This document shows, piece by piece, positions 37,023-46,267 of a stretch of DNA of 64,000 nucleotides. Each line of letters starts with the position of its first letter. Within the stretch, counting starts at the first letter, position 1. The position numbers were made by a program, and so were the translations under genes. The notes under the pieces were generated by a model, which worked only from the letters and a program-made list of their open reading frames with translations, was not told where the DNA came from and did no database searches. Source of the DNA: Psychrobacillus sp044762745 (lineage in GTDB: Bacteria; Bacillota; Bacilli; Bacillales_A; Planococcaceae); the NCBI RefSeq assembly GCF_044762745.1, contig NZ_JBIWEX010000002.1, forward strand, positions 1 to 64,000. The letters are read 5' to 3'.

Positions 37023-38477
37023 ATGGCAGCAAGTGTTTATAGTTTACTCGTTTCCGGCATACTTATTTTAAATATTTTCCTCGCTATTGCATTAATATTC
37101 TTGGAGCGGCGAGACGCTTCTTCTACATGGGCTTGGATTATGATTCTGTTTTTTATCCCTATTGTAGGATTCGGTATTTACTTATTATTTGGAAGAAAGT
37201 TACGTAAAAAGCATTTGTTTCGATGGGAAGGAAAAAACAAGATTGGGATTGATAAACTAATCGAATTCCAAATGGAAGCTATAGAAGATGATTCATTCGA
37301 TTTTCGCCTAGACGATGCTAGCCTCTATAAAGAGCTTATTATTATGCATTTGCACAATAACCACGCAGTTTTAACACAAGACAACGATGTGGAGATTTTC
37401 ACGGATGGCCGTAAAAAATTCGATGCCCTCTTACATGATTTAGAAAATGCGAAAGATCATATTCATTTTCAATATTATATTTTTCGTTTAGACAACCTTG
37501 GGCAGCAGATTTACCAAGTGCTTTTAGCAAAAGCAAAACAAGGAGTAAAAGTTCGAATTTTATACGATGATACAGGCTCCCGTTCCTTAAGTAAAAGACA
37601 TTTTAAAGAATTAATTGATTTAGGTGGAAGAGTGGAAGCTTTCTTTCCTGCCATTTTGCCTCTCATTAATCCTCGAATGAATTACCGTAATCACCGAAAA
37701 ATTGTCGTAATTGATGGACGTATAGGCTATATAGGTGGCTTTAATGTAGGGGATGAATATTTGGGATTAAACAAAAAATTTGGGTACTGGCGAGATACAC
37801 ATTTACGTATTGAAGGGAGCTCCGTCCATCCTCTCCAAACACGTTTTATACTTGATTGGAACCAGGCTTCTGCAGAGCATGATATTGAATACTCCGATAT
37901 TTTTTTCCCGGCTATTCCTTTAAAAGGTTCCGTTGGTTTACAAATTGTTTCGAGTGGTCCGGATTCTGAGTGGGAGCAAATAAAAAATGGTTACTTAAAG
38001 TTAATCATGATGGCCAAAAAGTATATTTATATACAAACCCCGTACTTCATTCCAGACGCTAGTTTTATGGACACATTGCGCATTGCCTGTTTATCAGGTA
38101 TTGATGTGCGGATTATGATTCCAAACAAACCAGACCATATCTTTGTTTATTGGGCTACTTACTCTTACGTTGGGGAGCTAATAAAAGCCGGGGCGAAAAT
38201 ATATATTTACGAAAATGGATTTTTGCATACAAAAATGATTGTGATCGATGACGAAGCCTCAACGGTAGGTACAGCTAATATTGATGTACGTAGTTTCAAA
38301 TTGAATTTCGAAGTAAATGCATTTATTTATGATCAAGAAACCTCTCATCAACTAGCTGAGATTTTCGAAGAAGATATGAAAGTTTCGACCGAGATGACGT
38401 GGGAGATTTACGAAGAACGAACGAAAATGATTAAATTTAAAGAATCGCTTGCACGATTATTATCACCAATATTATAG
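37023..38477 (+). CDS. cls: Cardiolipin synthase
   Basis: The 484-residue phospholipase D family enzyme has two N-terminal membrane helices and a PLDc_N segment (ASSTWAWIMILFFIPIVGF). Both HKD motifs are intact: HRKIVVIDG (about 223) and HTKMIVIDD (about 402). It condenses two phosphatidylglycerols into cardiolipin. AGGGGGTG precedes the ATG. Confidence 0.95.
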   Translation: MAASVYSLLVSGILILNIFLAIALIFLERRDASSTWAWIMILFFIPIVGFGIYLLFGRKLRKKHLFRWEGKNKIGIDKLIEFQMEAIEDDSFDFRLDDASLYKELIIMHLHNNHAVLTQDNDVEIFTDGRKKFDALLHDLENAKDHIHFQYYIFRLDNLGQQIYQVLLAKAKQGVKVRILYDDTGSRSLSKRHFKELIDLGGRVEAFFPAILPLINPRMNYRNHRKIVVIDGRIGYIGGFNVGDEYLGLNKKFGYWRDTHLRIEGSSVHPLQTRFILDWNQASAEHDIEYSDIFFPAIPLKGSVGLQIVSSGPDSEWEQIKNGYLKLIMMAKKYIYIQTPYFIPDASFMDTLRIACLSGIDVRIMIPNKPDHIFVYWATYSYVGELIKAGAKIYIYENGFLHTKMIVIDDEASTVGTANIDVRSFKLNFEVNAFIYDQETSHQLAEIFEEDMKVSTEMTWEIYEERTKMIKFKESLARLLSPIL

Positions 38478-38478
38478 G

Positions 38479-38511
38479 AAAGAGGTTTCCATTAGTCGGA
38501 AACCTCTTTCT
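38479..38511. terminator. Bidirectional terminator between cls and the carboxypeptidase gene
   Basis: AAAGAGGTTTCC/GGAAACCTCTTT form a 12-bp perfect stem with a 7-nt loop between convergent genes. Confidence 0.88.
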
Positions 38512-38512
38512 G

Positions 38513-39334
38513 TTATAAGTTCAAATATTCTTCTAATGTTGTTCCTGCTTCATAAACTTTTGGTGCAAGCTCTTTACCAACATACCTGAAATGCCATGGT
38601 TCGTACATATATCCGGTTATTTTTTCTTTTCCATTTGGATAGCGCATGATAAAACCGTATTTATGAGCATTGGCTGCCACCCATTTACCAGCTTCTGTTT
38701 CCCCGAAGCTCTCTCTCGCAAAATGCTGTTCGAAATGCTGTTCTCCTATATCAAAAGCGAGTCCTGATTGATGTTCAGAGTATCCCGGTCTTGCACTATA
38801 ACGATCCGCTGCTTCTTGACCATCGTTACTCATATATTTTCCATATAAAGTTGTTTGATAATCAAATGAACGATACGTACTGAATGCAACTAGCTCATAT
38901 CCAGAAAGCGTAGCTTCCGCTGCCATTTCCTCGAATGCTGCTCTTGCTTCCTTACTTTCACCAGGGGCAAAAGTAGATGGCAATGGATATTTTTTACTTA
39001 CAATCAATACACCCTCCACATAAGTCGGTTCTTCCGGCAATGTTTCGTTACCCACATAACCTTTTGCTCCTGACATATCTATCTCGGGTTCTACTTCAGG
39101 TGGTGTTTCCACAACCGGTTCTTCCTCTACAGGTTTTTCTTCCACTTCTTCTGCGGGTACAGACTCTTCTGCATTATTCGAAAGACCTAAAGGAGCCATA
39201 CTTTTATCTATATCCCAGTCATTCCACCAAATCCATCCGACAATTCCTACGATTAATACTACTAAAATCGATCCCGAAACAATATAGGGCCATTTTCTTT
39301 TTTTCTTCTGTAACAAACTATATCTTGACTGCAT
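38513..39334 (-). CDS. D-alanyl-D-alanine carboxypeptidase, VanY/LdcB family
   Basis: The 273-residue protein has an N-terminal membrane anchor (about 15-35), a Glu/Pro-rich linker (about 55-90) and an M15B peptidase domain with the zinc motifs SEHQSGLAFDIGEQ (SxHxxGxAxD) and EPWHFRYVG. It trims stem peptides of peptidoglycan from the outer face of the membrane. It is convergent with cls. Confidence 0.92.
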   Translation of the reverse strand: MQSRYSLLQKKKRKWPYIVSGSILVVLIVGIVGWIWWNDWDIDKSMAPLGLSNNAEESVPAEEVEEKPVEEEPVVETPPEVEPEIDMSGAKGYVGNETLPEEPTYVEGVLIVSKKYPLPSTFAPGESKEARAAFEEMAAEATLSGYELVAFSTYRSFDYQTTLYGKYMSNDGQEAADRYSARPGYSEHQSGLAFDIGEQHFEQHFARESFGETEAGKWVAANAHKYGFIMRYPNGKEKITGYMYEPWHFRYVGKELAPKVYEAGTTLEEYLNL

Positions 39335-39451
39335 ATTCTAGTCTTCCTTCTTTCCACTAACGATAATTCTAGTTTACCATTTTTTCACGAATAATTCGCT
39401 AGACTATCTTCTCATAATAAAAACAAAAACTACCCTACTAAAAGATAGTTT

Positions 39452-40116
39452 GCGCAAGTTAGGAATAATGCGTCTTGGCAAGTTGAATAAAGTGTCCGCA
39501 ATTATTTTCGCTACAGGGCGGACGCTTTCCGTGGGGTGAGCGATGAACCTTCACCGACGCTACGCGTGCGCTGTGAAGTTTCATCTGTCTCACTTCATCC
39601 CACTGGAGTCGCCGCCCTTCCGCGAAAATCAAAGGAGCTTGCCGAATAATTAGTTTCTTGCTTAATAAACCAAAAATTTTAATTGAATCGAAGAGGAAAA
39701 TCTATTATTAATAAGTATCTCGTGAAAATTTATCCAGTAAATGGATAATAGCAACCAATCAGTTATTGAAAACAATCAGTTCTATTCGGAGAGCAACCAA
39801 ATTGCTGGTGAAAGCAACTAATTCTTAAAATAACAAGTTTACTTGAGATGAGACGACGATGATTACAAGGTGTTATTTCAAAATAAATGGTTGAATGATT
39901 CGTTCTTTATCCTAGAAAATGCTTCACATATTTTAAGACAGCATTTTCTAAATAGGTTTAATAAATATTGCGTAGTAGACCTGATCAATTTCAATCTCTG
40001 ATAACTGCAGACACCAAATTAGCAAGAAATTCCTATTGATTGAAGCGGAAAGCGTCCGCCTGGAGCGGAAATCATAGCGGTAAATTCTTTAAGACGCATT
40101 GTCCTTACAATGCGCT
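39452..40116 (-). repeat. Full palindromic TIR element, copy A (diverged)
   Basis: This 665-bp non-coding element is bounded by GCGCAAGTTAGGAATAATGCG and its imperfect inverted counterpart at the right end; AATGCGTCTT/AAGACGCATT is perfect. The left arm holds a large palindrome (GATGAACCTTCAC/GTGAAGTTTCATC core, 39520-39630). The central part is homologous, in inverted orientation, to the centres of the copies at 46268 and 53753 (shared AACAAGTTTACTTG). A 21-bp-period array lies in its centre. No ORF is evident. Confidence 0.85.
39750..39824 (-). repeat. 21-bp-period array inside element A
   Basis: A motif of the form (G/A)CAA(C/T)CAA or GCAACTAA recurs with its first C at 39752, 39773, 39794 and 39815, that is, exactly every 21 bp. 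Copies B and C have essentially one unit here. Confidence 0.65.
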
Positions 40117-40196
40117 TAATATAAAAAAAGTTGCATAACTTCTGTTGCTTAGAGATAGTTATCCACATAACATTTCTTTTATAATTATCTAAGCCG

Positions 40197-40238
40197 TAAA
40201 AAAATACGTCTACCTTTTTCAGGTAAACGCATTTTTTA
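40197..40238 (-). terminator. Terminator of the 81-residue membrane protein gene
   Basis: AATGCGTTTACCT/AGGTAGACGTATT form a stem (with wobble pairs) followed by TTTTTTTA on the minus strand. Confidence 0.8.
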
Positions 40239-40481
40239 AAATAATATTAAACCTAAAACAACGAAAAATAGGACAGTAAAGATGATCGCCATCGTTCTCA
40301 TCCACTTCGCCTCACGTGGAAACCCTTTTTCTTTAAAACTTATCGCACGGTAACCATTACTCATTGCAAAAATGGCAGTCATAAATAGAACCGCCAAGTT
40401 TAAATTTCCTAGTACAATAAATACTAATGCGGTAATTGCAGCTGCAACAATTAAAACAGTAAAAATCCAATTTTTTTTCAT
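40236..40481 (-). CDS. Small membrane protein of unknown function
   Basis: The 81-residue protein has three hydrophobic segments (about 7-27, 28-43, 62-81) and a short basic loop (SFKEKGFPREAKWMR). GAGGTG precedes the ATG and a terminator follows. I do not recognise the family with confidence; it resembles YtpI-like small membrane proteins in layout only. Confidence 0.7.
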   Translation of the reverse strand: MKKNWIFTVLIVAAAITALVFIVLGNLNLAVLFMTAIFAMSNGYRAISFKEKGFPREAKWMRTMAIIFTVLFFVVLGLILF

Positions 40482-40499
40482 TTCCTACACCTCACAAGA

Positions 40500-40529
40500 A
40501 AAAAACGAAGCTAGAACAGCTTCGTTTCA
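40500..40529 (-). terminator. Terminator-like hairpin downstream of yidC
   Basis: ACGAAGCT/AGCTTCGT form a perfect 8-bp stem with a 5-nt loop, followed by TTTTTT on the minus strand. It is separated from the yidC stop by repeat modules. A second hairpin without a T-run (AACTTGACTCA/TGAGTCAAGTT, 40707-40739) sits directly at the yidC stop. Confidence 0.7.
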
Positions 40530-40579
40530 TGATCAATTACGCCTCGGCGTAATTGCCGTCCAGATTTTGAATTGCGCTT

Positions 40580-40677
40580 GAGGCCAACATGATGTTGGTC
40601 ATGCAGTCGTTGCGACAAAAGCACTTTTGCGACGAGCTTTGCGCAGGAGCAGGACGTCGCGAACTTAGACTGCCTTC
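40580..40677 (-). repeat. R3 multi-hairpin module with an internal extension
   Basis: In minus sense it has AGTCTAAGTTCGCGAC, an inserted GC-rich stretch (containing CTCCTGCGCAAAGCTCGTCGC), then GTCGCAACGACT and CCAACATCATGTTGGCCTC. It is the same hairpin order as the modules at 46682, 49835 and 49923. The extension resembles a stretch inside the repeat at about 49772. Confidence 0.75.
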
Positions 40678-40739
40678 AAAATCTGTGACATCCGCCTGAG
40701 CCTTAACTTGACTCACCAGTTATTATTTGCTGAGTCAAG

Positions 40740-41507
40740 TTATACTGATTCTTCTGCTTTCTCTGGATGATTCGAATAGAATTTTCGACCTAAGTATGTT
40801 TGGAATATTAATAATATCCCACCAACTGTCCAGTAAAGCGGCAATGCAGCCATTGAACTAAACGAGATGAACATAATCATAATAGGCGAAATATAAATCA
40901 TCATTTTCATTTGTTGCTTTTGTTGTTCAGGGACTGTCCACAACGATACTTTCGCTTGGATGAAATACACAGCCCCAGCTACAAGCGTCATCGCAATATC
41001 AGGTGAACCTAAGTTAAACCATAAAAATGGATGTGCTTTAATCTCATCTGAGTGTGAAATAGCAAAGTATAATCCCATGACAATTGGCATTTGAATAAGC
41101 ATTGGTAAACAACCCATATTCAATGGATTTACGCCATGTTTACGATATAAGCCCATCATTTCTTGCTGTAAAGCCATTTGTTCCTCTTTAGATTTTGTTT
41201 CTTTCAATTTCTTTTGAATTTCGTCCATTTCTGGTTTCAGCTTGTCCATTTTTACTTTCATGCCTTGTTGGTGCTTATAGTTTCTAAGCATTAACGGCAT
41301 AAGAGCAAAACGGATGATAACTGTGATTGCAATAATTGCTAGGCCATAGCTACCATTGAACATTTCACCAAAGAAATGTATTAAAAATTCAAAAGGTCGA
41401 ACAAATATATTGTAAAAAGTACCTTCTTTGTTTTCTACTCCCGAGCACCCGCTAAGAACTACTGCTGCGAATACAAGAATAGAAAGTAAACTAATCTTCT
41501 TTTTCAA
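40740..41507 (-). CDS. yidC: Membrane protein insertase YidC/OxaA (lipoprotein form)
   Basis: The 255-residue insertase has a lipobox (LSGC near residue 20) and five membrane segments. It has the YidC core motifs (GSYGLAIIAITVIIRFALMP, NPLNMGCLPMLIQMPIVMGL, FSSMAALPLYWTVGG). It is not in the rnpA-jag cluster, so it is more likely the second paralogue (YidC2/YqjG type) than SpoIIIJ. The TTG at 41507 is favoured by AGGTGA; a GTG lies at 41516. No MifM-like leader ORF is present. Confidence 0.92.
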   Translation of the reverse strand: MKKKISLLSILVFAAVVLSGCSGVENKEGTFYNIFVRPFEFLIHFFGEMFNGSYGLAIIAITVIIRFALMPLMLRNYKHQQGMKVKMDKLKPEMDEIQKKLKETKSKEEQMALQQEMMGLYRKHGVNPLNMGCLPMLIQMPIVMGLYFAISHSDEIKAHPFLWFNLGSPDIAMTLVAGAVYFIQAKVSLWTVPEQQKQQMKMMIYISPIMIMFISFSSMAALPLYWTVGGILLIFQTYLGRKFYSNHPEKAEESV

Positions 41508-41570
41508 TTCATTCACCTACAATTATCAAACTATAACGAGTATACATCACTATGAAGCTATTTATCAAAT

Positions 41571-42362
41571 CTAAAGCGATTTAGGCTCATTTGGGAAAAT
41601 ATATTTGAAATTTGGATGTTCCAAATGATTTCTAAATTGTTTTGGTGTTACACCTGTATATTTTTTAAATATACGGGTGAAATAACTTTGGTTACAAAAA
41701 TGGAAAGTATCTGAAATATCCAAAATAGCTTTATTCGTATGGCGTAAAAAAAACTGGCATTCTTCGACTTTACGAATGTTTAAATATTCTACTAAAGTTA
41801 CTCCAGTATGTTCCCTGAAAATACGCGACAAATGGCTAGTACTAATATTGAAATGGTTTGCAATATCCTCCACCGTTAAATTTGTCTCAATTCTATCGTT
41901 TATGAATAAGATTACTTTATTAACAGTTTGATGACCAAAGGAAGGTTTTTTTCTTTCCGTAATTACCAAAACAAAAAACTCTACTAGCTCATCTGCACAT
42001 TGAAGGAATTGTGCATCATTCATTTGTGTATCAATAATATCAACACTAGCAATATTAAATGCCATAACTTTATCAGTAGGCACTTGGTTTTCGTATAGTC
42101 TTCTCGCCATAATGGCAGTTAATTGTATATAGTAATTTTTTACATTTAAAATCATTTCTTTCCCAGTTCTAGCAATGATTAGATCGATCATTTTTCTTAA
42201 TACTTTTTTTGCTTCTTCAATTTCATATGAAAACATATGTAAAAATAGCTTCTTCTCTAATTCGAAAAACTGATCTAAACCCTCAATTCTATTTGTGACA
42301 CCCATTTCTTTGTTATAAGACTTGGAGAAATACTCTAAGAATATTTTATCTTTACTATACAT
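41571..42362 (-). CDS. AraC family transcriptional regulator
   Basis: The 263-residue protein has two C-terminal AraC HTHs (about 160-255: LTVEDIANHFNISTSHLSRIF, ILDISDTFHFCNQSYFTRIFK, YTGVTPKQFR). The N-terminal helical domain (about 1-150) resembles that of YesN-like regulators and has no recognised ligand motif. GATGAGG precedes the ATG. The neighbours give no target. Confidence 0.88.
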   Translation of the reverse strand: MYSKDKIFLEYFSKSYNKEMGVTNRIEGLDQFFELEKKLFLHMFSYEIEEAKKVLRKMIDLIIARTGKEMILNVKNYYIQLTAIMARRLYENQVPTDKVMAFNIASVDIIDTQMNDAQFLQCADELVEFFVLVITERKKPSFGHQTVNKVILFINDRIETNLTVEDIANHFNISTSHLSRIFREHTGVTLVEYLNIRKVEECQFFLRHTNKAILDISDTFHFCNQSYFTRIFKKYTGVTPKQFRNHLEHPNFKYIFPNEPKSL

Positions 42363-42689
42363 ATAAACCTCATCTTTCTTTTTTCTAGTACTTTCGGAAC
42401 CCAGACTTTAGGAACACTGAATCATTTTGTATCATTATACTGGAAATTAGAATTATTATCACTTAAAATAGGGAAAGTTTTTCACATATATTTTTCCAAA
42501 TGCTATACCAGAATTTTTTAACTACTATTAATAAATTTATCGTTTGCTATATTTTATTTCGACATTTACCACTACTTTTTAAATAGCTTATATGAATTTT
42601 TTGGTTATTGTTCACATATTCCTTCCTCTAATCCCCCGCATTTCTAGTGCGAAAATTTTTTTTACACAGTTGCCAATTATGAGTCCGGC

Positions 42690-43032
42690 TGCTAATCACT
42701 TGGTGCAAATCCATTGTAACCGGCTTAGTTGTAGGTATGTATTCATTTTCGAATACAATTGAAAATGTAATTTCTAGATTGTTAACGGATAAAAAGGACC
42801 TTTTTATATTTTGCTATTTGGTCTGTTTGCAACGAGTGGAACGTTATTTTTGTATCAGTTGGTTTCGATCGAGCAAAACCGTAAAAACGTTAGCTTTTGG
42901 AATGGCTCTTAGTATGTTGGGCAAACGGAGATATTATCGTTTATGTATATTTGGATGGGGTTTTATGGGGTTGGCTTTGTGTTATTTCCTTCCATTAAGT
43001 CGCTATTAACTGATTCCACTGATTCTTCTTAA
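42690..43032 (+). pseudogene. Decayed small membrane protein gene
   Basis: Two frames join into one plausible membrane protein. The frame with SIVTGLVVGMYSFSNTIENV and ISRLLTDKKD is followed, one frame off near 42796, by FYILLFGLFATSGTLFLYQL, an in-frame TAG at 42910-42912, then YVGQTEILSFMYIWMGFYGV to the TAA at 43032. At least one frameshift and one nonsense codon are needed, and no start with a good RBS is seen. The family is not recognised. The stretch 42363-42690 holds nothing else I can name. Confidence 0.45.
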
Positions 43033-43038
43033 TAAAAT

Positions 43039-43068
43039 GAAAAAGTGCCCGTGATAGGCACTTTTTAC
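43039..43068 (-). terminator. Terminator of the 97-residue protein gene
   Basis: AAAAAGTGCCTATCACGGGCACTTTTTC on the minus strand forms a GTGCC(T)/(G)GGCAC-type stem with a T-run. Confidence 0.85.
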
Positions 43069-43358
43069 TTTGTTTCTTCAGACTTTTTAGTTTTGTCTTG
43101 CACTTCTTCGTTATAGTACTGGACGCTTGTCATTGCCCCTTCGGATACCATTTTGTTATCTGGAATATCCTGGGGATCCGGATTGCCCGTTGCAGTTAAA
43201 TCCGAATTATTATGCTTTTGTGCTTCCATATACGAATTTATTTTTGCTTTTGTATTATTAAAAGCTACAACCGCTTTGTCACGATTTTCTTTTTTTCTAA
43301 AATAGGCATATGCCCCCGCAGCGAGACCTGCTAATAATAACGATTTATTCTTTGCCAT
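43065..43358 (-). CDS. Small protein with N-terminal hydrophobic segment
   Basis: The 97-residue protein begins MAKNKSLLLAGLAAGAYAYF (a short glycine/alanine-rich membrane segment). A charged helix and a disordered Glu/Lys-rich tail follow. The layout recalls YtxH-like stress proteins, but the sequence match is too weak to name it. GGAGGT lies before the ATG. Confidence 0.75.
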   Translation of the reverse strand: MAKNKSLLLAGLAAGAYAYFRKKENRDKAVVAFNNTKAKINSYMEAQKHNNSDLTATGNPDPQDIPDNKMVSEGAMTSVQYYNEEVQDKTKKSEETK

Positions 43359-43537
43359 TTAAATTACCTCCGAGTTTCCTTAATGTATTACCTGTTAATA
43401 TACATACCCTTATTTGCACTATATAAACTTATGTTCTGTCATTTTGCAAGTATTGTTTGTATTTTTATTCTGCTTATCTGTAGAAGATTGTTCGTATTTT
43501 TGATATGATAACAAAAAGAATTTAGAGGTGATTTCAA

Positions 43538-44029
43538 ATGATTAGGGCGACGACGTTAGAAGATATTTCAACTGTACAACAAATCGCGAAGATCAGTTGG
43601 AACGAAACATATAAGGATATTATTCCGGATAATATACAAACACTGTTTTTAGAAAGAGCATATTCGAATACGATGCTTGCGAAACGAATGGAAAAAACAA
43701 TCTTTTTAGTCGCCGAATATAAAGGGCAACCAGTTGGATTTGCCAGCTTTACCTACGTAGATGAAGACGGTGATGCAGAACTTACAGCTATTTACATACT
43801 GCCTGAGTATCAGCTACTTGGTTACGGTAAAAAGCTACTGCTAGCAGGATTGGAAGAGATGCACACTGGCCGCCAATTATTTGTTTATGTAGAAAGCAAA
43901 AATAAAAAAGCACGTGATTTTTATGAAAAATTTGGATTTGAGTGCTTAGAAGAATTTGACGAATATTTTGAAGGTCATCCTCTATCCACTGCAAAATATA
44001 TGTATTTATTAAAAACACCAGCATTCTAA
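43538..44029 (+). CDS. GNAT family N-acetyltransferase
   Basis: The 163-residue single GNAT domain protein has the acetyl-CoA loop (AIYILPEYQLLGYGKKLLLAG) and the C-terminal YEKFGFECLEEFDEYFEG. The substrate is unknown. AGAGGTGA precedes the ATG. It is monocistronic. Confidence 0.88.
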   Translation: MIRATTLEDISTVQQIAKISWNETYKDIIPDNIQTLFLERAYSNTMLAKRMEKTIFLVAEYKGQPVGFASFTYVDEDGDAELTAIYILPEYQLLGYGKKLLLAGLEEMHTGRQLFVYVESKNKKARDFYEKFGFECLEEFDEYFEGHPLSTAKYMYLLKTPAF

Positions 44030-44114
44030 GCTAGTGTTTTTTTCTGTTTATAACGTTTTGTAGTATTCTTACCTAAAACAATGATTTTCCGTATTACTCC
44101 ACTTTATTTAGTGT

Positions 44115-44564
44115 TTAGTATTCTTGCTCCGCAATCTGCACTGGCGACTTACGAACAAAACACATAATTGCAGCGATATACAATAAAATCGAAGTTATAG
44201 AAATAATTCCGGCAAATAGCCCAGCCAATATGAACATAACACCTGCAAGCTTTGGTTTATTATTTTTCGTTACAGCGACAATTCCAATAATATTTAACAC
44301 GAGGCTAATCACAAGGACAATGATGAATCCCCATCCAAATGCACTGAACGCATTTGGTAGTACTTCAAACGCCTGTGCCAACATTTCCGCATCCTGCCCC
44401 GATAAGTTTGGATTATTTAATATTTCTTGTTGTAATTCAGCATTTACCGCTGGATCTTGAAGTGCAGCACTTCCACTCATTACAATAAAAGCTAAGGCTA
44501 CAATTGCAACAACTGTAAAAACCGCACTTATAGCACCTAAAACAATTTCTCCTGTACGTGACAT
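44115..44564 (-). CDS. DUF4064-type membrane protein
   Basis: The 149-residue protein has four hydrophobic segments and an external loop of about 50 residues (helical, NAELQQEILNNPNLSG). The layout and VTKNNKPKLAGVMFILAGLF segment match DUF4064 proteins of Bacilli; function is unknown. The ATG at 44564 follows GGAGGT; a start six codons earlier overlaps that site. Confidence 0.8.
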   Translation of the reverse strand: MSRTGEIVLGAISAVFTVVAIVALAFIVMSGSAALQDPAVNAELQQEILNNPNLSGQDAEMLAQAFEVLPNAFSAFGWGFIIVLVISLVLNIIGIVAVTKNNKPKLAGVMFILAGLFAGIISITSILLYIAAIMCFVRKSPVQIAEQEY

Positions 44565-44734
44565 AAATAATACAACCTCCATTAAAAAAAAATTTACTAT
44601 AATTATACTACGAACAGAGTTAATAAAAGTTTCGACTTTTTTAATCTTCCCTTCCTATTTTGAATTAAACCTGTTTATAAAACTCTTAAATTGGGTAATT
44701 ATAAACTAACTCTGATACTAGAAAGGATGATTAG

Positions 44735-44833
44735 ATGGAGAAAAAATTGATTTTTAACCAGTCTGATTTCTTTTACACATTGGCAGGTGCTTCTGTATTA
44801 ACAGGTATTTTAGTATTGTTTACACAGTTTTAG
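44735..44833 (+). CDS. Possible 32-residue single-pass membrane peptide
   Basis: MEKKLIFNQSDFFYTLAGAS followed by VLTGILVLFTQF is one membrane helix behind a short polar head. AAAGGATG precedes the ATG and a terminator follows 14 nt after the stop. It was supported by RBS and terminator only, so it is a candidate. Confidence 0.5.
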   Translation: MEKKLIFNQSDFFYTLAGASVLTGILVLFTQF

Positions 44834-44846
44834 TATATAAACGATA

Positions 44847-44886
44847 AAAAGGCAACCCACTTATTTAAAAGCGGATTGCCTTTTTA
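44847..44886. terminator. Bidirectional terminator
   Basis: AAAAAGGCAA and TTGCCTTTTT flank a loop with CCC/GGA pairing, between the small plus-strand ORF and the minus-strand GNAT. Confidence 0.8.
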
Positions 44887-44889
44887 TTT

Positions 44890-45171
44890 TTAGGCTTTTA
44901 TATCATTATATTCATCTGATTTATTGAAGACTGCTACAACGTAGGAGCATACGGCTTCCATTTTCAAATTATTTTCGCGTGCATAGGAAGCGGCAGTATC
45001 GAGTAGTTTTTTTGCTACACCTTGGCCTCTTAACTTATCAGAAACGTAAGTGTGATCCATTACCATGATGTCTCCAAGTAATGTCCACGTTATTTCACCA
45101 AGTTTTTCTCCCTCTTGTATATACTCATATGCAAAAACGTCATTACCTAATTCTTTGTATTGAAAATCCAT
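44890..45171 (-). CDS. Small GNAT-like N-acetyltransferase (YjdJ type)
   Basis: The 93-residue GCN5-related fold of the short, COG2388 type has the conserved MDHTYVSDKLRGQGVAKKLL motif and CSYVVAVFNK tail. The substrate is unknown. AAAGGAGTG precedes the ATG. It is 33 nt downstream of the dioxygenase gene and may be cotranscribed. Confidence 0.85.
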   Translation of the reverse strand: MDFQYKELGNDVFAYEYIQEGEKLGEITWTLLGDIMVMDHTYVSDKLRGQGVAKKLLDTAASYARENNLKMEAVCSYVVAVFNKSDEYNDIKA

Positions 45172-45204
45172 AGTCTACCACTCCTTTTCTGAATTTTAAC
45201 ACAT

Positions 45205-46173
45205 TTATTTGTTAATTGACAACGGACGCAACTTGGCTTCAATTTGAGCTCTTTTCGGTTCTAAAAAAGGAGGTAATGCCAGTTTTTCACCAAGTGATTC
45301 CATCGGTTCATCGGAATCAAATCCTGGTTCATCTGTTGCCAATTCATATAAAATGCCGTTCGGCTCTCTAAAGTAAATCGATTTAAAATAATAACGATCC
45401 ACTAATCCAGAAGTGGTAAATCCTTGCGAGCGTAATAATTCTTCCCATTTCGGATAATCTTCCATTGTTGGTACTCGGAATGCCACATGATGCACACTTC
45501 CCCTGCCCGGTCTCTCAACAGGCAAGTCCGTACGGGTTTCGATATGCACTTCTCCTGCTGGTCCACCTTCCCCTGTTGTATATACAAGAATATCCGGCAT
45601 ATTTTCTATTTGGGATGGGTAGGAGCCTGCTAACGTAAACCCAAGTATATCTTGAAGCACTTTTTCAGTTGGCGCCGATTTTCTTACTGTTAATGTAACT
45701 GGTCCTAAACCAACAATTGCGTTTTCAGCAGAAATTTCATCTTTTACCCATGCTTCCCCGTAAGGAATCCCTTTTCCATCATCTACAACGAGCTTCAATC
45801 TTGAGCCTTCAAAATCTTCAAAGTAAAGCGTGTTTCTACCATATCTTTCTACGATTTGATCATGAGGTACTTCGTATTGCTCAAATCTTGCTTTCCAAAA
45901 TGCTAATGCATCATCGCTTTTTACACGAAACGCGGTGTTGCTAATACTAGATACTCCAGGATATGTTTTTCCTGCCATTGGAATGTCAAAGTACGTCATA
46001 TCCGTTCCTGGTGTTCCAACTGCGTCTGCGTAGAATAAATGATACGAAGAGGTACTATCCTGATTGACACTTTTTTTCACTAAACGCATTCCTAATACTC
46101 TTGTGAAAAAATCATGATTTTTATCTGCATCTCCAGTAATTGCTGATACATGGTGTATACCTGCTAATTTCAT
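45205..46173 (-). CDS. Ring-cleaving dioxygenase, MhqO-like (two VOC domains)
   Basis: The 322-residue protein has two VOC modules: GIHHVSAITGDADKNHDFFT at the start and SVHHVAFRVPTMEDYPKW at about 220. Metal ligands are the histidines of these motifs and a glutamate in GILYELATDEPGF. It resembles MhqO/MhqA of B. subtilis, glyoxalase-type dioxygenases induced by quinones. AGGAGGAG precedes the ATG. Activity on hydroquinones is inferred from family. Confidence 0.87.
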   Translation of the reverse strand: MKLAGIHHVSAITGDADKNHDFFTRVLGMRLVKKSVNQDSTSSYHLFYADAVGTPGTDMTYFDIPMAGKTYPGVSSISNTAFRVKSDDALAFWKARFEQYEVPHDQIVERYGRNTLYFEDFEGSRLKLVVDDGKGIPYGEAWVKDEISAENAIVGLGPVTLTVRKSAPTEKVLQDILGFTLAGSYPSQIENMPDILVYTTGEGGPAGEVHIETRTDLPVERPGRGSVHHVAFRVPTMEDYPKWEELLRSQGFTTSGLVDRYYFKSIYFREPNGILYELATDEPGFDSDEPMESLGEKLALPPFLEPKRAQIEAKLRPLSINK

Positions 46174-46267
46174 CTTAATCTCCTCCTAAATTATTTATCT
46201 TGAATTCGAGATATATTAATTATATATTAACAAAGATTTATTTTGCATGCAAATAAAAAGGATAGTT

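Noticed and set aside
41508..41570. MifM-like leader peptide controlling yidC
   Set aside because: The upstream gap is only 63 bp to the next gene and has no suitable ORF or stem-loop.
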